Source: JBEKTY01 sp049515555
Lineage (GTDB): Bacteria; Planctomycetota; Planctomycetia; Pirellulales; Thermoguttaceae
Length of the DNA stretch: 55,495 nt
Direction of reading: 5' to 3'
NCBI GenBank assembly: GCA_049515555.1
Contig: JBEKTY010000077.1
Span: 1-55,495 of the forward strand
Part shown: positions 26,074 through 34,343 of the stretch, piece by piece
How the letters are laid out: each line of letters starts with the position of its first letter
How positions within the stretch are numbered: position 1 is the first letter of the stretch
Made by a program: the position numbers and the translations under genes
Notes under the pieces: generated by a model
What the model was told of the DNA's origin: nothing
What the model saw: only the letters and a program-made list of their open reading frames with translations
Databases searched by the model: none

Positions 26074-26955
26074 CTAGTTATTCAGCGCCTCGGCCCCGCC
26101 GATGATCTCCAGCAGCTCGCCGGTGATCTGCGACTGGCGGGCACGGTTGCAGGCCATCGACAGGCTGCCGATCATGGCGTCGGCGTTTTCGGTGGCGTTC
26201 TTCATGGCGATTCGCCGGGCGATCTGCTCGCTGACGGCCGCGTCGAGGAAGCACTTCAGCAGCCGCATCTTGAAGCTGGCGGGCACGACCTCGGCCACGA
26301 TGTCGGCGGCCGAAGGGAGCAGCTCGTATTGGATCTCGATTCCCAGCGTCTCCGCTTCTCCGGCCCCTTCCAGCAGGCCCAGGGGCAGCAAGGTTTCGAC
26401 GGCGGCGTGCTGCCGGCTGGCGCTTTCCATGCGGGTGTAGACCACGTCCAGCCGATCCAGCCGGCCCGCCGCGTAGTCTGCCAGGTAGCGGTTGGCGAGG
26501 AGCTCGACTTCGGCGAAAGCCGGCTTGTCCTCGAAGTGGGTGAAGCGCTCGTCGAGGGGCACGCGGCGGAAGCGGAAAGCGGAGATCCCCCGCTTGCCGG
26601 AAACTTCCAGTCGGACCTCGGCCAGCTCGCGGCGGAGGGCCTCGAGCTGGGCGGTGGCCAGCCGCAGCACGACGGCGTTGTAACCGCCGCACAGGCCCCG
26701 GTTGGCGGTGAGCACCAGCAGCGTGCCGCGGGCCGGTTCCGGCCGCGGCGCCAGCAGGGGATGCACGACCTCCAGGCCGCCGTGGGTCAGGTGGCCCACC
26801 AGGGCCGTCAGCCGCCGCGTATAGGCTGTGGCCGCCACGGCCCGGTCCATCGCCTTGCGGAACCGAGCCGTGGATATCAACTCCATCGTCCGCGTAATCT
26901 TGCGGATGCTGCGGATCGAGCGGCGGCGGCGGTCGAGTGCTCGGGCCTTGGCCAT
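26074..26955 (-). CDS. atpG: F1 ATP synthase subunit gamma
   Basis: A 293-aa central-stalk subunit. The N-terminal helix begins RRRRSIRSIRKITRTMELIS. Conserved VLTANRGLCGGYNAVVLRLA and the C-terminal helix MKNATENADAMIGSLSMACN, then RARQSQITGELLEIIGGAEAL, are typical. The 16-bp gap to atpA and its ribosome-binding region are made of GGGATTA repeats. Confidence 0.96.
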   Translation of the reverse strand: MAKARALDRRRRSIRSIRKITRTMELISTARFRKAMDRAVAATAYTRRLTALVGHLTHGGLEVVHPLLAPRPEPARGTLLVLTANRGLCGGYNAVVLRLATAQLEALRRELAEVRLEVSGKRGISAFRFRRVPLDERFTHFEDKPAFAEVELLANRYLADYAAGRLDRLDVVYTRMESASRQHAAVETLLPLGLLEGAGEAETLGIEIQYELLPSAADIVAEVVPASFKMRLLKCFLDAAVSEQIARRIAMKNATENADAMIGSLSMACNRARQSQITGELLEIIGGAEALNN

Positions 26956-26971
26956 GGGGAGGGATTAGGGA

Positions 26972-28543
26972 TTAGGGATTAGGGATGGAAGCGGCAGTCG
27001 TTTCGGCCGCCGGCCTTCTCTGCCTGGACCGCTGCTGGCCGGCGAAGATCGTCTGGAAGTCGGCGATGGCCCGGTCGAGCTGGGCGCCGGCTTCGGCGTC
27101 GAGCTGGCGGCTGTCGGTGATTCTCTGCCACAGCGGCTGGCGCTGCTCGCGGATGAACTTCTGGAAACCAGCTTCCCAGGCGGGCACGTCGGCCAGCGGG
27201 ACCTTATCCAGGTGTCCGTGGGTGCCGGCGTAGATGCTCAACACCTGGTCGGTGACGTGCAGCGGGTGATACAGGCCTTGCTTCAGGAGCTCGGTCATGC
27301 GGTAGCCGCGGTCGAGGCGGGCCTGGGTGGCGGCGTCGACGTCGGTTCCCAGTTGCGCGAAGGCTTCCAGCTCGCGGAAGGCGGCCAGGTCCAGTCGCAG
27401 GCCGCCGGCGACTTTCTTCATGGCCGGCACCTGCGCCGCCCCGCCCACCCGCGACACGGAAATGCCCACGTTCATCGCCGGGCGCTGGCCGGCGAAGAAC
27501 AGGTCCGGCTGCAGGTAGATCTGTCCGTCGGTGATCGAGATCACGTTAGTGGGAATATAGGCCGAGACCTCGCCCTCCATGGTCTCGACGATGGGCAAGG
27601 CGGTGAGCGAGCCGGCGCCGTGGGCGTCGCTGAGCTTGGCGGCCCGCTCCAGCAGGCGGCTGTGGGCGTAGAAGATATCGCCCGGATACGCCTCCCGGCC
27701 CGGCGGCCGCCGCATCAACAGCGAAATCTGGCGGTAGGCCTGGGCCTGCTTCGACAGGTCGTCGTAGACGATCAGGGCGTCCTGGCCGTGGTACAGGAAA
27801 TACTCGGCCATGGCGCAGCCGGCATAAGGGGCGATGTATTGCAGCGGGGCGGGATCGCTGGCGCCCGCCACGATCACCGTCGTATAGTCCATCGCCCCGT
27901 GGCCGCGGAGGACCTCGATCAGCCCGGCCACGTTCGACTCCTTCTGGCCCACGGCGACGTAGAAGCACTTCACCCCCGAATCCCGCTGGTTGATGATCGT
28001 GTCGACGCAGATGGCGGTCTTGCCGGTGCGGCGGTCGCCGATGATCAGCTCCCGCTGGCCCCGGCCGATGGGCGTCATGGCGTCGATGGCCTTGATGCCG
28101 GTCTGCAAGGGCTGCTTGACCGGCTGGCGCGCGGCGACGCCGGGGGCCGGCGACTCGACCAGCCGCCGCTGGTCGGCGACCAGGGCCGGCCCGCCGTCCA
28201 GCGGGTTGCCCAGCGGATCGAGCACCCGCCCCAGCAGGCTTTCGCCCACCGGCACGCTCAGCAGCCGGCCGGTGCTCTGCACCTCGTCGCCCGCCTGGAT
28301 CAAGAGGTAGTCGCCCAGGATGATGGTGCCCAGCGAGTTCTCCTCCAGGTTGAAGGCCAGGCCGAAGACCTCATGAGGGAACTGCACCATCTCGCCGGCC
28401 ATGACGTTGGACAGACCGTAGACGCGGGCAATCCCGTCGCCCACCTCGATCACGCGACCGACCTCGCGGACGTCGATACGCGACTCGAACTGCTCAACTT
28501 CCTGCTGAATTACGGAAGCAATCTCGTCGGCTTTGAATCTCAT
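26972..28543 (-). CDS. atpA: F1 ATP synthase subunit alpha
   Basis: A 523-aa regulatory nucleotide-binding subunit. It has GRVIEVGDGIARVYGLSNVM, the P-loop GDRRTGKTAICVDTIINQ, VGQKESNVAGLIEVLRGHGA, and ARLLERAAKLSDAHGAGS-type sequence before the VAGGLRLDLAAFRELEAFAQ region. The ATG at 28543 has AGGAG five bases upstream; a GTG two codons earlier is too close to it. The gene starts 50 bp inside atpH, so the two are translationally coupled. Confidence 0.97.
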   Translation of the reverse strand: MRFKADEIASVIQQEVEQFESRIDVREVGRVIEVGDGIARVYGLSNVMAGEMVQFPHEVFGLAFNLEENSLGTIILGDYLLIQAGDEVQSTGRLLSVPVGESLLGRVLDPLGNPLDGGPALVADQRRLVESPAPGVAARQPVKQPLQTGIKAIDAMTPIGRGQRELIIGDRRTGKTAICVDTIINQRDSGVKCFYVAVGQKESNVAGLIEVLRGHGAMDYTTVIVAGASDPAPLQYIAPYAGCAMAEYFLYHGQDALIVYDDLSKQAQAYRQISLLMRRPPGREAYPGDIFYAHSRLLERAAKLSDAHGAGSLTALPIVETMEGEVSAYIPTNVISITDGQIYLQPDLFFAGQRPAMNVGISVSRVGGAAQVPAMKKVAGGLRLDLAAFRELEAFAQLGTDVDAATQARLDRGYRMTELLKQGLYHPLHVTDQVLSIYAGTHGHLDKVPLADVPAWEAGFQKFIREQRQPLWQRITDSRQLDAEAGAQLDRAIADFQTIFAGQQRSRQRRPAAETTAASIPNP

Positions 28544-29153
28544 GGACACTCCTGTCGATCATCTGCTGGCGAAGGGACTGCAATTGCCGGGCGACCGAGC
28601 CGTCGTAGACGGTGTCGCCGATGCGGAGCACGGCGCCGCCGATCAGCTCGGGCTCGACCGCCGCCTGGAGGAGCACGTCGCCGCCCAGCGCGGCGCGGAG
28701 CCGGGCGGCGATCTCGTCTACTTGCTCCGCGCTCAGCGGCACGGCCGTGGCCAGGCGCACCGGCGTGCGGCCCACAAGCTGCTCGCGCAGCCGCCCGGCC
28801 TGGCGACGGATCGCCCGCAGGCAATCCAAGCGGCCGTGCCGGGAAACCACCTTCAGAAAACTGAGCACCAACGGCGACAGCAGCGGGCCGAACACCCGCT
28901 CCAGGACACCCGACCGCTCCTCGTGCGAGACCAGCGGCGACGAGAGCAGGGCTTCCAGGCGTGGGAACTGCCGGAAGGCGCCCTCCACGACGGCCTCCAA
29001 TTCCACCATTGCGGCGTCGACCTGCGCGGGCTGCCGGGCCGCCCCCAGCAGGGCCTTGGCATACACCGCGCCGATCTGCTCGAAGCCCACGTCGGGATCG
29101 AGCTTGGCGGCCAGCCGGGCATCGCGTGCCGTAATGTCGTCGAACTCGGACAT
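28494..29153 (-). CDS. atpH: F1 ATP synthase subunit delta
   Basis: A 219-aa peripheral-stalk subunit, longer than the usual 180 residues because of an N-terminal extension and a C-terminal tail. Family marks are GAVYAKALLGAARQ, FLKVVSRHGRLDCLRAIRRQ, RLATAVPLSAEQVDEIAARL and VEPELIGGAVLRIGDTVYDG, then SVARQLQSLRQQM. GAGG lies seven bases upstream of the ATG. The C-terminal 16 codons overlap atpA. Confidence 0.93.
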   Translation of the reverse strand: MSEFDDITARDARLAAKLDPDVGFEQIGAVYAKALLGAARQPAQVDAAMVELEAVVEGAFRQFPRLEALLSSPLVSHEERSGVLERVFGPLLSPLVLSFLKVVSRHGRLDCLRAIRRQAGRLREQLVGRTPVRLATAVPLSAEQVDEIAARLRAALGGDVLLQAAVEPELIGGAVLRIGDTVYDGSVARQLQSLRQQMIDRSVHEIQSRRDCFRNSAGS

Positions 29154-29167
29154 TCTGAAACCTCAAC

Positions 29168-29221
29168 GTACTCGTCACGCTCCGCGTGACGAACCCGCAT
29201 CACGCGGAGCGTGATGAGTAC
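29168..29221. repeat. Double-hairpin repeat, copy 2 (atpF-atpH gap)
   Basis: GTACTC, the hairpin GTCACGCTCCGCGTGAC, AACCCGC, the hairpin ATCACGCGGAGCGTGAT and GAGTAC. The outer GTACTC/GAGTAC also pair. It occupies half of the 110-bp gap between atpF and atpH inside the ATP synthase operon. Confidence 0.85.
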
Positions 29222-29263
29222 ATTCCTAATGCGTACCATGCCGGCGGTGGGTCGCCGCCAGCC

Positions 29264-29944
29264 TCACTTCTTTGCGGTAACTTTGCCGGTGAAGCCCGCC
29301 ACGGCCTCCTGGATCAGCCGGGCATGATCCCGGGGCGCAAGCGATGCGCCGACGATCTTGCCGGCCAGTTGGACGGCCAGGTCGGCCCCGCGCTCGGCCA
29401 ACTCCTTGGCGGCGGCGTTGGCGGCCGTCTCGATCTGGCCCACGGCCCGGCGGTGCTCCAGCGCGGCATCGGCCTTGGCCTTCTGGAGCAGCTCGTGGCC
29501 CGACTGCTCCGCCTGCCGCCGCGCCTCGTCCAAAATGTTGCGGACCTCGTCGCGCGAGGCCGCCAGCTTCTGCTCATACTCGGTCAGCAGTTGCCGGGCC
29601 GCGCGGTTCTTCTGCTCCGCCTCGGCGATCTGGGCTGCGATCTCGTCTTCCCGCTTTTGCAGCCCTTCGGCCAGCGGCCGCCAGGCGGTCTTCCACAGCA
29701 CCACGAGCACGACCACGAACACCACAGCGGTCCACAAGGTCAGATCGCCGGGGAAGCTCATGCCGTGGAAGGTGATAGGGTTCAGGGCCTGGGCGCCGTC
29801 GGCGGCGTCGGACGGGCTGCCGTGGGCCGAAGCGGGCGGGCTGGTTTCCGCCGCGCCCGCCGCCGGTCCCTCCGCCCGCCCACACGCGGCCAGCCCCCCC
29901 ACTACCGCGAGCCACAGGGCGCCGGCGATCAGTCGCGTACGCAT
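29264..29944 (-). CDS. atpF: Fo ATP synthase subunit b with lipoprotein-like signal
   Basis: A 226-aa peripheral-stalk subunit. It begins with an unusual exported signal, MRTRLIAGALWLAVVGGLAAC. The LAAC is a plausible lipobox with Cys at about residue 21. A Gly/Ala/Pro-rich periplasmic segment follows. Next are the normal membrane anchor (LWTAVVFVVVLVVLWKTAW) and a long charged amphipathic helix that reaches F1. The b subunit usually starts directly with the membrane helix, so this N-terminus adds a periplasmic, possibly lipidated part. GAGG is five bases upstream of the ATG. Confidence 0.92.
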   Translation of the reverse strand: MRTRLIAGALWLAVVGGLAACGRAEGPAAGAAETSPPASAHGSPSDAADGAQALNPITFHGMSFPGDLTLWTAVVFVVVLVVLWKTAWRPLAEGLQKREDEIAAQIAEAEQKNRAARQLLTEYEQKLAASRDEVRNILDEARRQAEQSGHELLQKAKADAALEHRRAVGQIETAANAAAKELAERGADLAVQLAGKIVGASLAPRDHARLIQEAVAGFTGKVTAKK

Positions 29945-29954
29945 GCGGCCCTCG

Positions 29955-30284
29955 TCACTTAATCAAAAGGCACACGATCAGGGCAAAAAACGTCACGCCT
30001 TCGATCAAAGCCGCCCCGATAATCATGGCGGTCTGGATGTTCCCGGCCACTTCGGGCTGCCGGGCCATGCTTTCCACGGCCGAGGAACTGATCTTGCCGA
30101 TGCCGTAGCCGGCGCCGAGAATAACCAGTCCGACGCCGAAGGCTGTGCCGGCCAGGATCATCCAGGGTGTGGTGGCGGCCGGGGCCGCCGGGGCCGTCGC
30201 GCCCCCCTTCTCCTGGGCCAGCACGGGCGCGACCACCGCCGCCACCATCAGACACAACACCGCAATCTTCGCAAACCTGAACAC
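29955..30284 (-). CDS. atpE: Fo ATP synthase subunit c with N-terminal signal peptide
   Basis: A 109-aa proteolipid, longer than the usual 70-90. A signal peptide (FRFAKIAVLCLMVAAVVAPV...LAQ) and a short Ala/Pro spacer precede the hairpin. Helix 1 is LAGTAFGVGLVILGAGYGIG, the polar loop is ESMARQPE, and helix 2 is MIIGAALIEGVTFFALIVCL with the ion-binding Glu. Gly rather than Ser/Thr after the Glu favours protons over sodium. The start is a GTG at 30284 with GGAG nine bases upstream. Confidence 0.94.
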   Translation of the reverse strand: MFRFAKIAVLCLMVAAVVAPVLAQEKGGATAPAAPAATTPWMILAGTAFGVGLVILGAGYGIGKISSSAVESMARQPEVAGNIQTAMIIGAALIEGVTFFALIVCLLIK

Positions 30285-30337
30285 GGGACTCGTCTCCTCT
30301 CTTGCAATGGTTGCTCCGGCAGGCCGGATGCCCCGCC

Positions 30338-31147
30338 CTAATGCGGATGGACCGCCATGCCGATAAAAATGGCCGCCAAGAACGTGAAAATATAGGCTTG
30401 CAGGAATCCTACGAATAACTCCAGGAACGTCAGCGCCACCGAGCCTAGCACGCTGCACACCGTAATCCCCAGCCAGACTACCAACATCATCTTCCCCGTT
30501 GCCAGAATGAAACTGAGCATCACCGCCAGCACCAAGTGGCCGGCAAACATGTTCGCCAACAGACGCACGGCCAGGACCACGTGGCGTATTAGCAGTCCGG
30601 CGAGTTCGATAAAGAAGATCATCGGCACCAGCCAGAACGCCATCACCAGCGGCAGGTGCATGTGCGGCACGAGGCTCTTCAAGTAGCCCAAGGGGCCGAA
30701 CTTGCCCATGCCCGCCCCCACGACGACGCAAAAAGTCAGGCCGGCCAGGGCCACCGTCACGGTCAGCGCCCCGGTTGGCGAGCCCGCCCAGGGTACGATC
30801 CCCAACAGGTTGCAGAACAGGATGAAGAAGAACGCGGTCCACAGAAAGGGCAGGAACCGCTGGGCGTCGTGGCTGCCGATCGCCGGCCGGGCGACCTCGT
30901 CGCGGATGAAGAGCAACATGGCCTCGAACACGTTGCGGAAGGGACCACGGGGCAGGCTTCCGGTGCGGAGCCGGCGGGCCAAGGGGATGAAGATCGCCAG
31001 CATCAGCAGGCCCGCCACCACCTCCAGGACCATAAACCGGGTCAACTGGAACCCGAACAGCTTGGGCAGCCGAACGGCCAGACCGGGTAGCTCGAACTCC
31101 GCCCCGTCCCGGACATGGTTGGCCAGTTCTGCGAAGTCGAGGTCCAT
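30338..31147 (-). CDS. atpB: Fo ATP synthase subunit a
   Basis: A 269-aa membrane subunit with five to six transmembrane helices. The essential Arg is in VVLAVRLLANMFAGHLVLAV. Other family marks are FLPFLWTAFFFILFCNLLGI and LELFVGFLQAYIFTFLAAIF. It forms the proton half-channels with the c-ring. It begins 11 bp after the small membrane reading frame. Confidence 0.96.
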   Translation of the reverse strand: MDLDFAELANHVRDGAEFELPGLAVRLPKLFGFQLTRFMVLEVVAGLLMLAIFIPLARRLRTGSLPRGPFRNVFEAMLLFIRDEVARPAIGSHDAQRFLPFLWTAFFFILFCNLLGIVPWAGSPTGALTVTVALAGLTFCVVVGAGMGKFGPLGYLKSLVPHMHLPLVMAFWLVPMIFFIELAGLLIRHVVLAVRLLANMFAGHLVLAVMLSFILATGKMMLVVWLGITVCSVLGSVALTFLELFVGFLQAYIFTFLAAIFIGMAVHPH

Positions 31148-31158
31148 GCATTACCCCG

Positions 31159-31353
31159 CTAACGGCGTGGTGAGGCAGCCCGCGACGGTTCCCGCCGCGG
31201 AAGCGATCCTATCGTCTCGGCAAAGAGCGTCACGGAGTAGAACATCAAAAGGTAATACAGAAAACCAGTTTCGACTAGTGGCCGGGACTGAAATTGGACC
31301 GCCAGGGCCACCGCCAGCGGGAGGCCGATCCGGATAACCGTTCCCGTTAGCAG
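31159..31353 (-). CDS. Small two-helix membrane protein of the atp operon, possibly truncated AtpI-like
   Basis: A frame of 64 codons between atpZ and atpB: LLTGTVIRIGLPLAVALAVQ, FQSRPLVETGFLYYLLMFYS, VTLFAETIGSLP and a basic tail. It has two hydrophobic segments, as in the C-terminal half of AtpI/AtpR-like subunits that sit at this place in atp operons. No ATG, GTG or TTG start is available after the upstream stop. A CTG at 31353, overlapping the atpZ stop region, is the first plausible initiator. Either an unusual CTG start is used through coupling, or the N-terminal half was lost. A 71-codon ATG frame on the same strand (from 31366) has no membrane segment and was discarded. Confidence 0.5.
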   Translation of the reverse strand: MLTGTVIRIGLPLAVALAVQFQSRPLVETGFLYYLLMFYSVTLFAETIGSLPRREPSRAASPRR

Positions 31354-31595
31354 TGAGGATCGCCATTATCGGCTTTCCGGCGGGCCGGCCTGGCCAATCG
31401 TACGAGCTCGAACATCCCCAGGCTGAAACCCAAGCTGACGCCGAGGATCAAGCAGACCGGCAGAGTCCCTAGCCATCGGTCCAGGCCGTATCCGCCGAGG
31501 CCCGGCAAGGCCATTTCCAAGCCGATTGCCGTCAAGCGCGAGGACCACTCGATCGCCATCGCCCAAGCCGAACGGTCATCGCGTGAATTGTTCAC
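31347..31595 (-). CDS. atpZ: AtpZ/AtpI-type small membrane protein
   Basis: An 82-aa protein (104 if started at 31661). The core is WSSRLTAIGLEMALPGLGGY, GLDRWLGTLPVCLILGVSLG and FSLGMFELVRLAR, which are two transmembrane helices with the GxxLDxxxGTxP loop of AtpZ. This family helps Mg2+ supply or assembly of the ATP synthase. It is the first gene of the operon. The start is uncertain: a GTG at 31595 and an upstream start at 31661 are both possible with weak ribosome-binding sites. Confidence 0.75.
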   Translation of the reverse strand: MNNSRDDRSAWAMAIEWSSRLTAIGLEMALPGLGGYGLDRWLGTLPVCLILGVSLGFSLGMFELVRLARPARRKADNGDPHC

Positions 31596-31744
31596 GGTAA
31601 GCAACTCGACCAACCGCGGGATGCACAGAACCAATCTAGGGCGGCGGCGGGGGCGAGTCAATCGGAGACGCCGGCGGGGGCGGAATCTGGCCTTCGTTAC
31701 CCACCAGAGTTAGGGGAGCGAAATTATTCGTCCCGCGATCAGGA

Positions 31745-31774
31745 ATTCTATGAAAAGTCGTAAATGCTTTTCAA
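31745..31774 (-). promoter_or_regulatory. Candidate promoter of the atp operon
   Basis: On the minus strand TTGAAA (31774-31769), an 18-bp spacer and TAGAAT (31750-31745) lie about 85 bp before the earliest atpZ start. The region is markedly AT-rich compared with its surroundings. Confidence 0.5.
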
Positions 31775-31832
31775 AATAGAAGATATGTTCGCTAATTCGC
31801 TGCGGCGACAGCGGGTTCCGCGTGCCAGATGG

Positions 31833-31861
31833 TTGCAGCAAACTAGCTTTCCTGTTATAAT
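31833..31861 (+). promoter_or_regulatory. Promoter of the DUF4912 gene
   Basis: TTGCAG at 31833-31838, a 17-bp spacer and a perfect TATAAT at 31856-31861 on the plus strand. The promoter implies an untranslated leader of about 360 nt before the GTG at 32228. Confidence 0.65.
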
Positions 31862-31867
31862 CCCAAG

Positions 31868-32227
31868 CGTAGGAGTTTCCGTCTTAACCCGACTGGTAAG
31901 GAGTGTCGGTTGGGGGCCTGCCGAAGGGCGGAAACGAGACAAGGGGCGGCTCGCTCCCCTCTTTTGCCAAGAGGGTGGCGGGGTGGTCCCGACCGAACAC
32001 CTGACGACCCGGACCGGAAGCATAGGTGCTGCCCAACGGATGGGCAAGCCATGGCGTATCGGCATCGGGAGCCTGCCTGGACGTTGTCCCGAGAGCGCGC
32101 GGTTCGGAAAGCCGCCGTGGAGCAAGAGGAAGGCGAGGTGTGCGGCGCGGGAGATGGATCGCCCGGTCCACCAGGGCTTTGTCCGCGGCGGTGGCGGCGG
32201 ACAAGGCAGACTTCGGAGGTACGTACC
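31868..32227 (+). promoter_or_regulatory. Long GC-rich 5' leader, possibly structured
   Basis: About 360 nt between a strong promoter and the DUF4912 gene. Several short stems are visible (for example CTCCCCTCTTTTGCCAAGAG; GCTGCCCAACGGATGGGC; GTCCGCGGCGG paired with GCCGGCGGAC-like sequence near 32180-32205). No known riboswitch, RNase P, tmRNA or SRP consensus was recognised. It may be an attenuating leader or an independent RNA. Confidence 0.35.
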
Positions 32228-33406
32228 GTGATCAGTGCAGTACAGCTAAAGACCCGCTCGGTCAAAGACCTGGCGACGATGGCCAGGAAGAAGAAGGTTC
32301 TCGGTTGGCACACGATGCGGAAGGAGCAATTGGTGCGTGCAATTCTAAGGAAGACGAAGGTGCTGGCCGGCAAGCGGAACGGGGCGGCCGGCGGCCCGGC
32401 CCGCGGCGGCGTCAACGGCCATGCGGCCGGCGGCGCCCGGCGGAACGGCTCGGTGGGCCGATCGGGCAAAACGGCCGTGCCGCACGCGCCGCACAATGGA
32501 GCCGCAAAGAAGGCCCGCACTCCGCACCTCGAACGCCGGCTGCAAGAGATTAAGACCAAGCTGGCCGACGCCAAGGACCTGTCGGTGCGGGCCATCGGGC
32601 AAGCGGCGGCGGCGCCGCGGGATCGGCTGGTAGTGATGGTCCGCGACCCGTATTGGCTGCACGCCTATTGGGAACTGGGGCAGCGGGGCGTGCAGCGGGC
32701 GGAGGCGGCGATGGGGCAGCATTGGCATGCGGCCCGACCCGTCCTGCGCGTGCACGAGCTGCGCCGTAACGGCACCACCAGCGCGGCCCGGCAGGCCGTC
32801 CGCGACGTCGAGATCCACGGCGGCGTGAACAACTGGTACATCGACGTGCAGAATCCGCCCAAGAGCTACCAGCTCGAGATCGGCTACCTGGCGCCGGGGA
32901 ATCGTTTCTACTGCCTGGCCCGCAGCAACGTCGTTTCCACGCCGCCGGCGGGGACCTCCGAGCGTTTCGACCGCAACTGGGCGGAGGTGGCGAAGGATTT
33001 CGACCGGGTGTACGCCATGACCACCGCCTCGTCGGAACAGGAGGCCAACGGCGACCTGAAGGACGTTCTGGAGGAGCAGTTGCACCGCTCGCTCGGGAAT
33101 CGGTTTGGGTTGCCGTTCGGGCCCGCCCCGGGCGGCGGTCCGAAGCGGGACTTCCAGTTCCAGGTCGACACGGAGTTGATCGTGCACGGGGTGACGCGGC
33201 CGGATGCGCGGGTCACCTTGCGGGGCGAGCCGGTGCGGTTGCGGCCGGACGGGACGTTCGCCGTCCGCTTCAGCCTGCCCGATCGCCGGCACGTCCTGCC
33301 CGTGGTCGCCAGCAGCGGCGACGGGGCGGAGCAGCGGACGATCGTCCTGGCCGTCGATCGCAATACGAAGGTGATGGAGCCCGTCAGTCGCGATTCCGGC
33401 GAGTGA
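32228..33406 (+). CDS. DUF4912 protein with Rho-N/SAP-like N-terminus
   Basis: A 392-aa protein. Residues about 8-40 (TRSVKDLATMARKKKVLGWH, then MRKEQLVRAIL) resemble the Rho N-terminal or SAP-type nucleic-acid binding helix pair. A Gly/Ala/Lys-rich basic linker follows. Residues about 125-265 carry the DUF4912 pattern (DRLVVMVRDPYWLHAYWELG, GVNNWYIDVQNPPKSYQLEI, RFYCLARSNVV). A C-terminal beta-rich domain follows (ELIVHGVTRPDARVTLRGEP, VRFSLPDRRHVLPVVAS). The GTG start at 32228 has GGAGG eight bases upstream. DUF4912 has no established function; the N-terminus suggests DNA or RNA contact. It precedes ribF with only a few bases between. Confidence 0.85.
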   Translation: MISAVQLKTRSVKDLATMARKKKVLGWHTMRKEQLVRAILRKTKVLAGKRNGAAGGPARGGVNGHAAGGARRNGSVGRSGKTAVPHAPHNGAAKKARTPHLERRLQEIKTKLADAKDLSVRAIGQAAAAPRDRLVVMVRDPYWLHAYWELGQRGVQRAEAAMGQHWHAARPVLRVHELRRNGTTSAARQAVRDVEIHGGVNNWYIDVQNPPKSYQLEIGYLAPGNRFYCLARSNVVSTPPAGTSERFDRNWAEVAKDFDRVYAMTTASSEQEANGDLKDVLEEQLHRSLGNRFGLPFGPAPGGGPKRDFQFQVDTELIVHGVTRPDARVTLRGEPVRLRPDGTFAVRFSLPDRRHVLPVVASSGDGAEQRTIVLAVDRNTKVMEPVSRDSGE

Positions 33407-33410
33407 GCCG

Positions 33411-34343
33411 ATGGGGGGTCTTTTCCGCCAGTTGCACGACCTGCCGGAGCGGTTCCGCGGCGGCGTGCTCTCGGTCGGCAATTTCGACGGCGTTCACCTG
33501 GGGCATGCGCGGATCGTCGAGCGGCTGCGGGCGATGGCCGGCTCCCTGGGCGCGCCGGCGGTGATCCTGACCTTCGACCCGCACCCGGCCCGTCTGCTGC
33601 GACCCGAGGAGCCCCCCGCACCGCTGTGCTGGCCGGAGCGGAAGGCCGAGTTGTTGGCCGAGTTGGGCGTCGACGCGGTGTTGGCCTATCCCACCGATCT
33701 GGCCTTCCTGCAACTGACGCCCCGGGAGTTTTTCGACCGCATCGTGTTGGGCGGTCTACAAGCCCGGGGATTGGTCGAGGGCCGAAACTTCTTCTTCGGC
33801 CACAACCGCGGCGGCACGGTCGCCGCCCTGGCCGAGTTCTGCGCGCAGGCGGCGATCCCGTTGGAGGTGGTCGAGCCGGAACTGACCGAGGGCCGCGTCG
33901 TTTCCAGTTCCCGGCTGCGCCGGCTCATCGCCCAAGGGCGGATCGACGAGGCCCGGCCGATGCTCACGCGGCCCTACCGCATCCGCGGCCGGGTGGTCGC
34001 CGGCCAGGGACGGGGCAATCGACTCGGCTATCCGACGGCCAACCTTGCCCAGGTCGATACCCTCCTGCCAGGCGCGGGTATTTACGCCGGCCGGGCGCGG
34101 CTCGACTCGGCGGCCTACCCCGCCGCGGTGAGCATTGGTCCCAACCCCACTTTCGGTGAAACAACCCTCAAGGTCGAGGCCTTCTTGCTCGATTATCAAG
34201 GGGACCTCTACGCTCGGCAGATCGAGGTCGACTTTTTCGCCCGACTGCGGGACGTGCGGCGATTCGATTCCGCCGAGCAACTCGTGGCCCAAATGGCCCG
34301 GGACGTGGAACAAACTCGTCTGATCGGGAAGGACCGTTCATGA
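33411..34343 (+). CDS. ribF: Bifunctional riboflavin kinase / FAD synthetase
   Basis: A 310-aa enzyme that makes FMN and then FAD from riboflavin. The FAD synthetase half has LSVGNFDGVHLGHARIVERL with the nucleotidyltransferase HxGH-like motif, LTFDPHPARLLRP, and EGRVVSSSRLRRLIAQG. The kinase half has VVAGQGRGNRLGYPTANLAQ, LPGAGIYAGRA and FGETTLKVEAFLLDYQGDLY. Length and order are normal. It overlaps the next gene by 4 bp (ATGA), so the two are coupled. Confidence 0.96.
   Translation: MGGLFRQLHDLPERFRGGVLSVGNFDGVHLGHARIVERLRAMAGSLGAPAVILTFDPHPARLLRPEEPPAPLCWPERKAELLAELGVDAVLAYPTDLAFLQLTPREFFDRIVLGGLQARGLVEGRNFFFGHNRGGTVAALAEFCAQAAIPLEVVEPELTEGRVVSSSRLRRLIAQGRIDEARPMLTRPYRIRGRVVAGQGRGNRLGYPTANLAQVDTLLPGAGIYAGRARLDSAAYPAAVSIGPNPTFGETTLKVEAFLLDYQGDLYARQIEVDFFARLRDVRRFDSAEQLVAQMARDVEQTRLIGKDRS

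Noticed and set aside
31151..31366. 71-codon ATG frame between atpZ and atpB
   Set aside because: It is Gly/Pro-rich without membrane segments. The overlapping frame encodes two clear membrane helices fitting the operon position.
31868..32227. Possible RNase P, SRP or tmRNA in the leader before the DUF4912 gene
   Set aside because: None of the universal core motifs could be found; only a chance CCGGAAG resembles SRP RNA.
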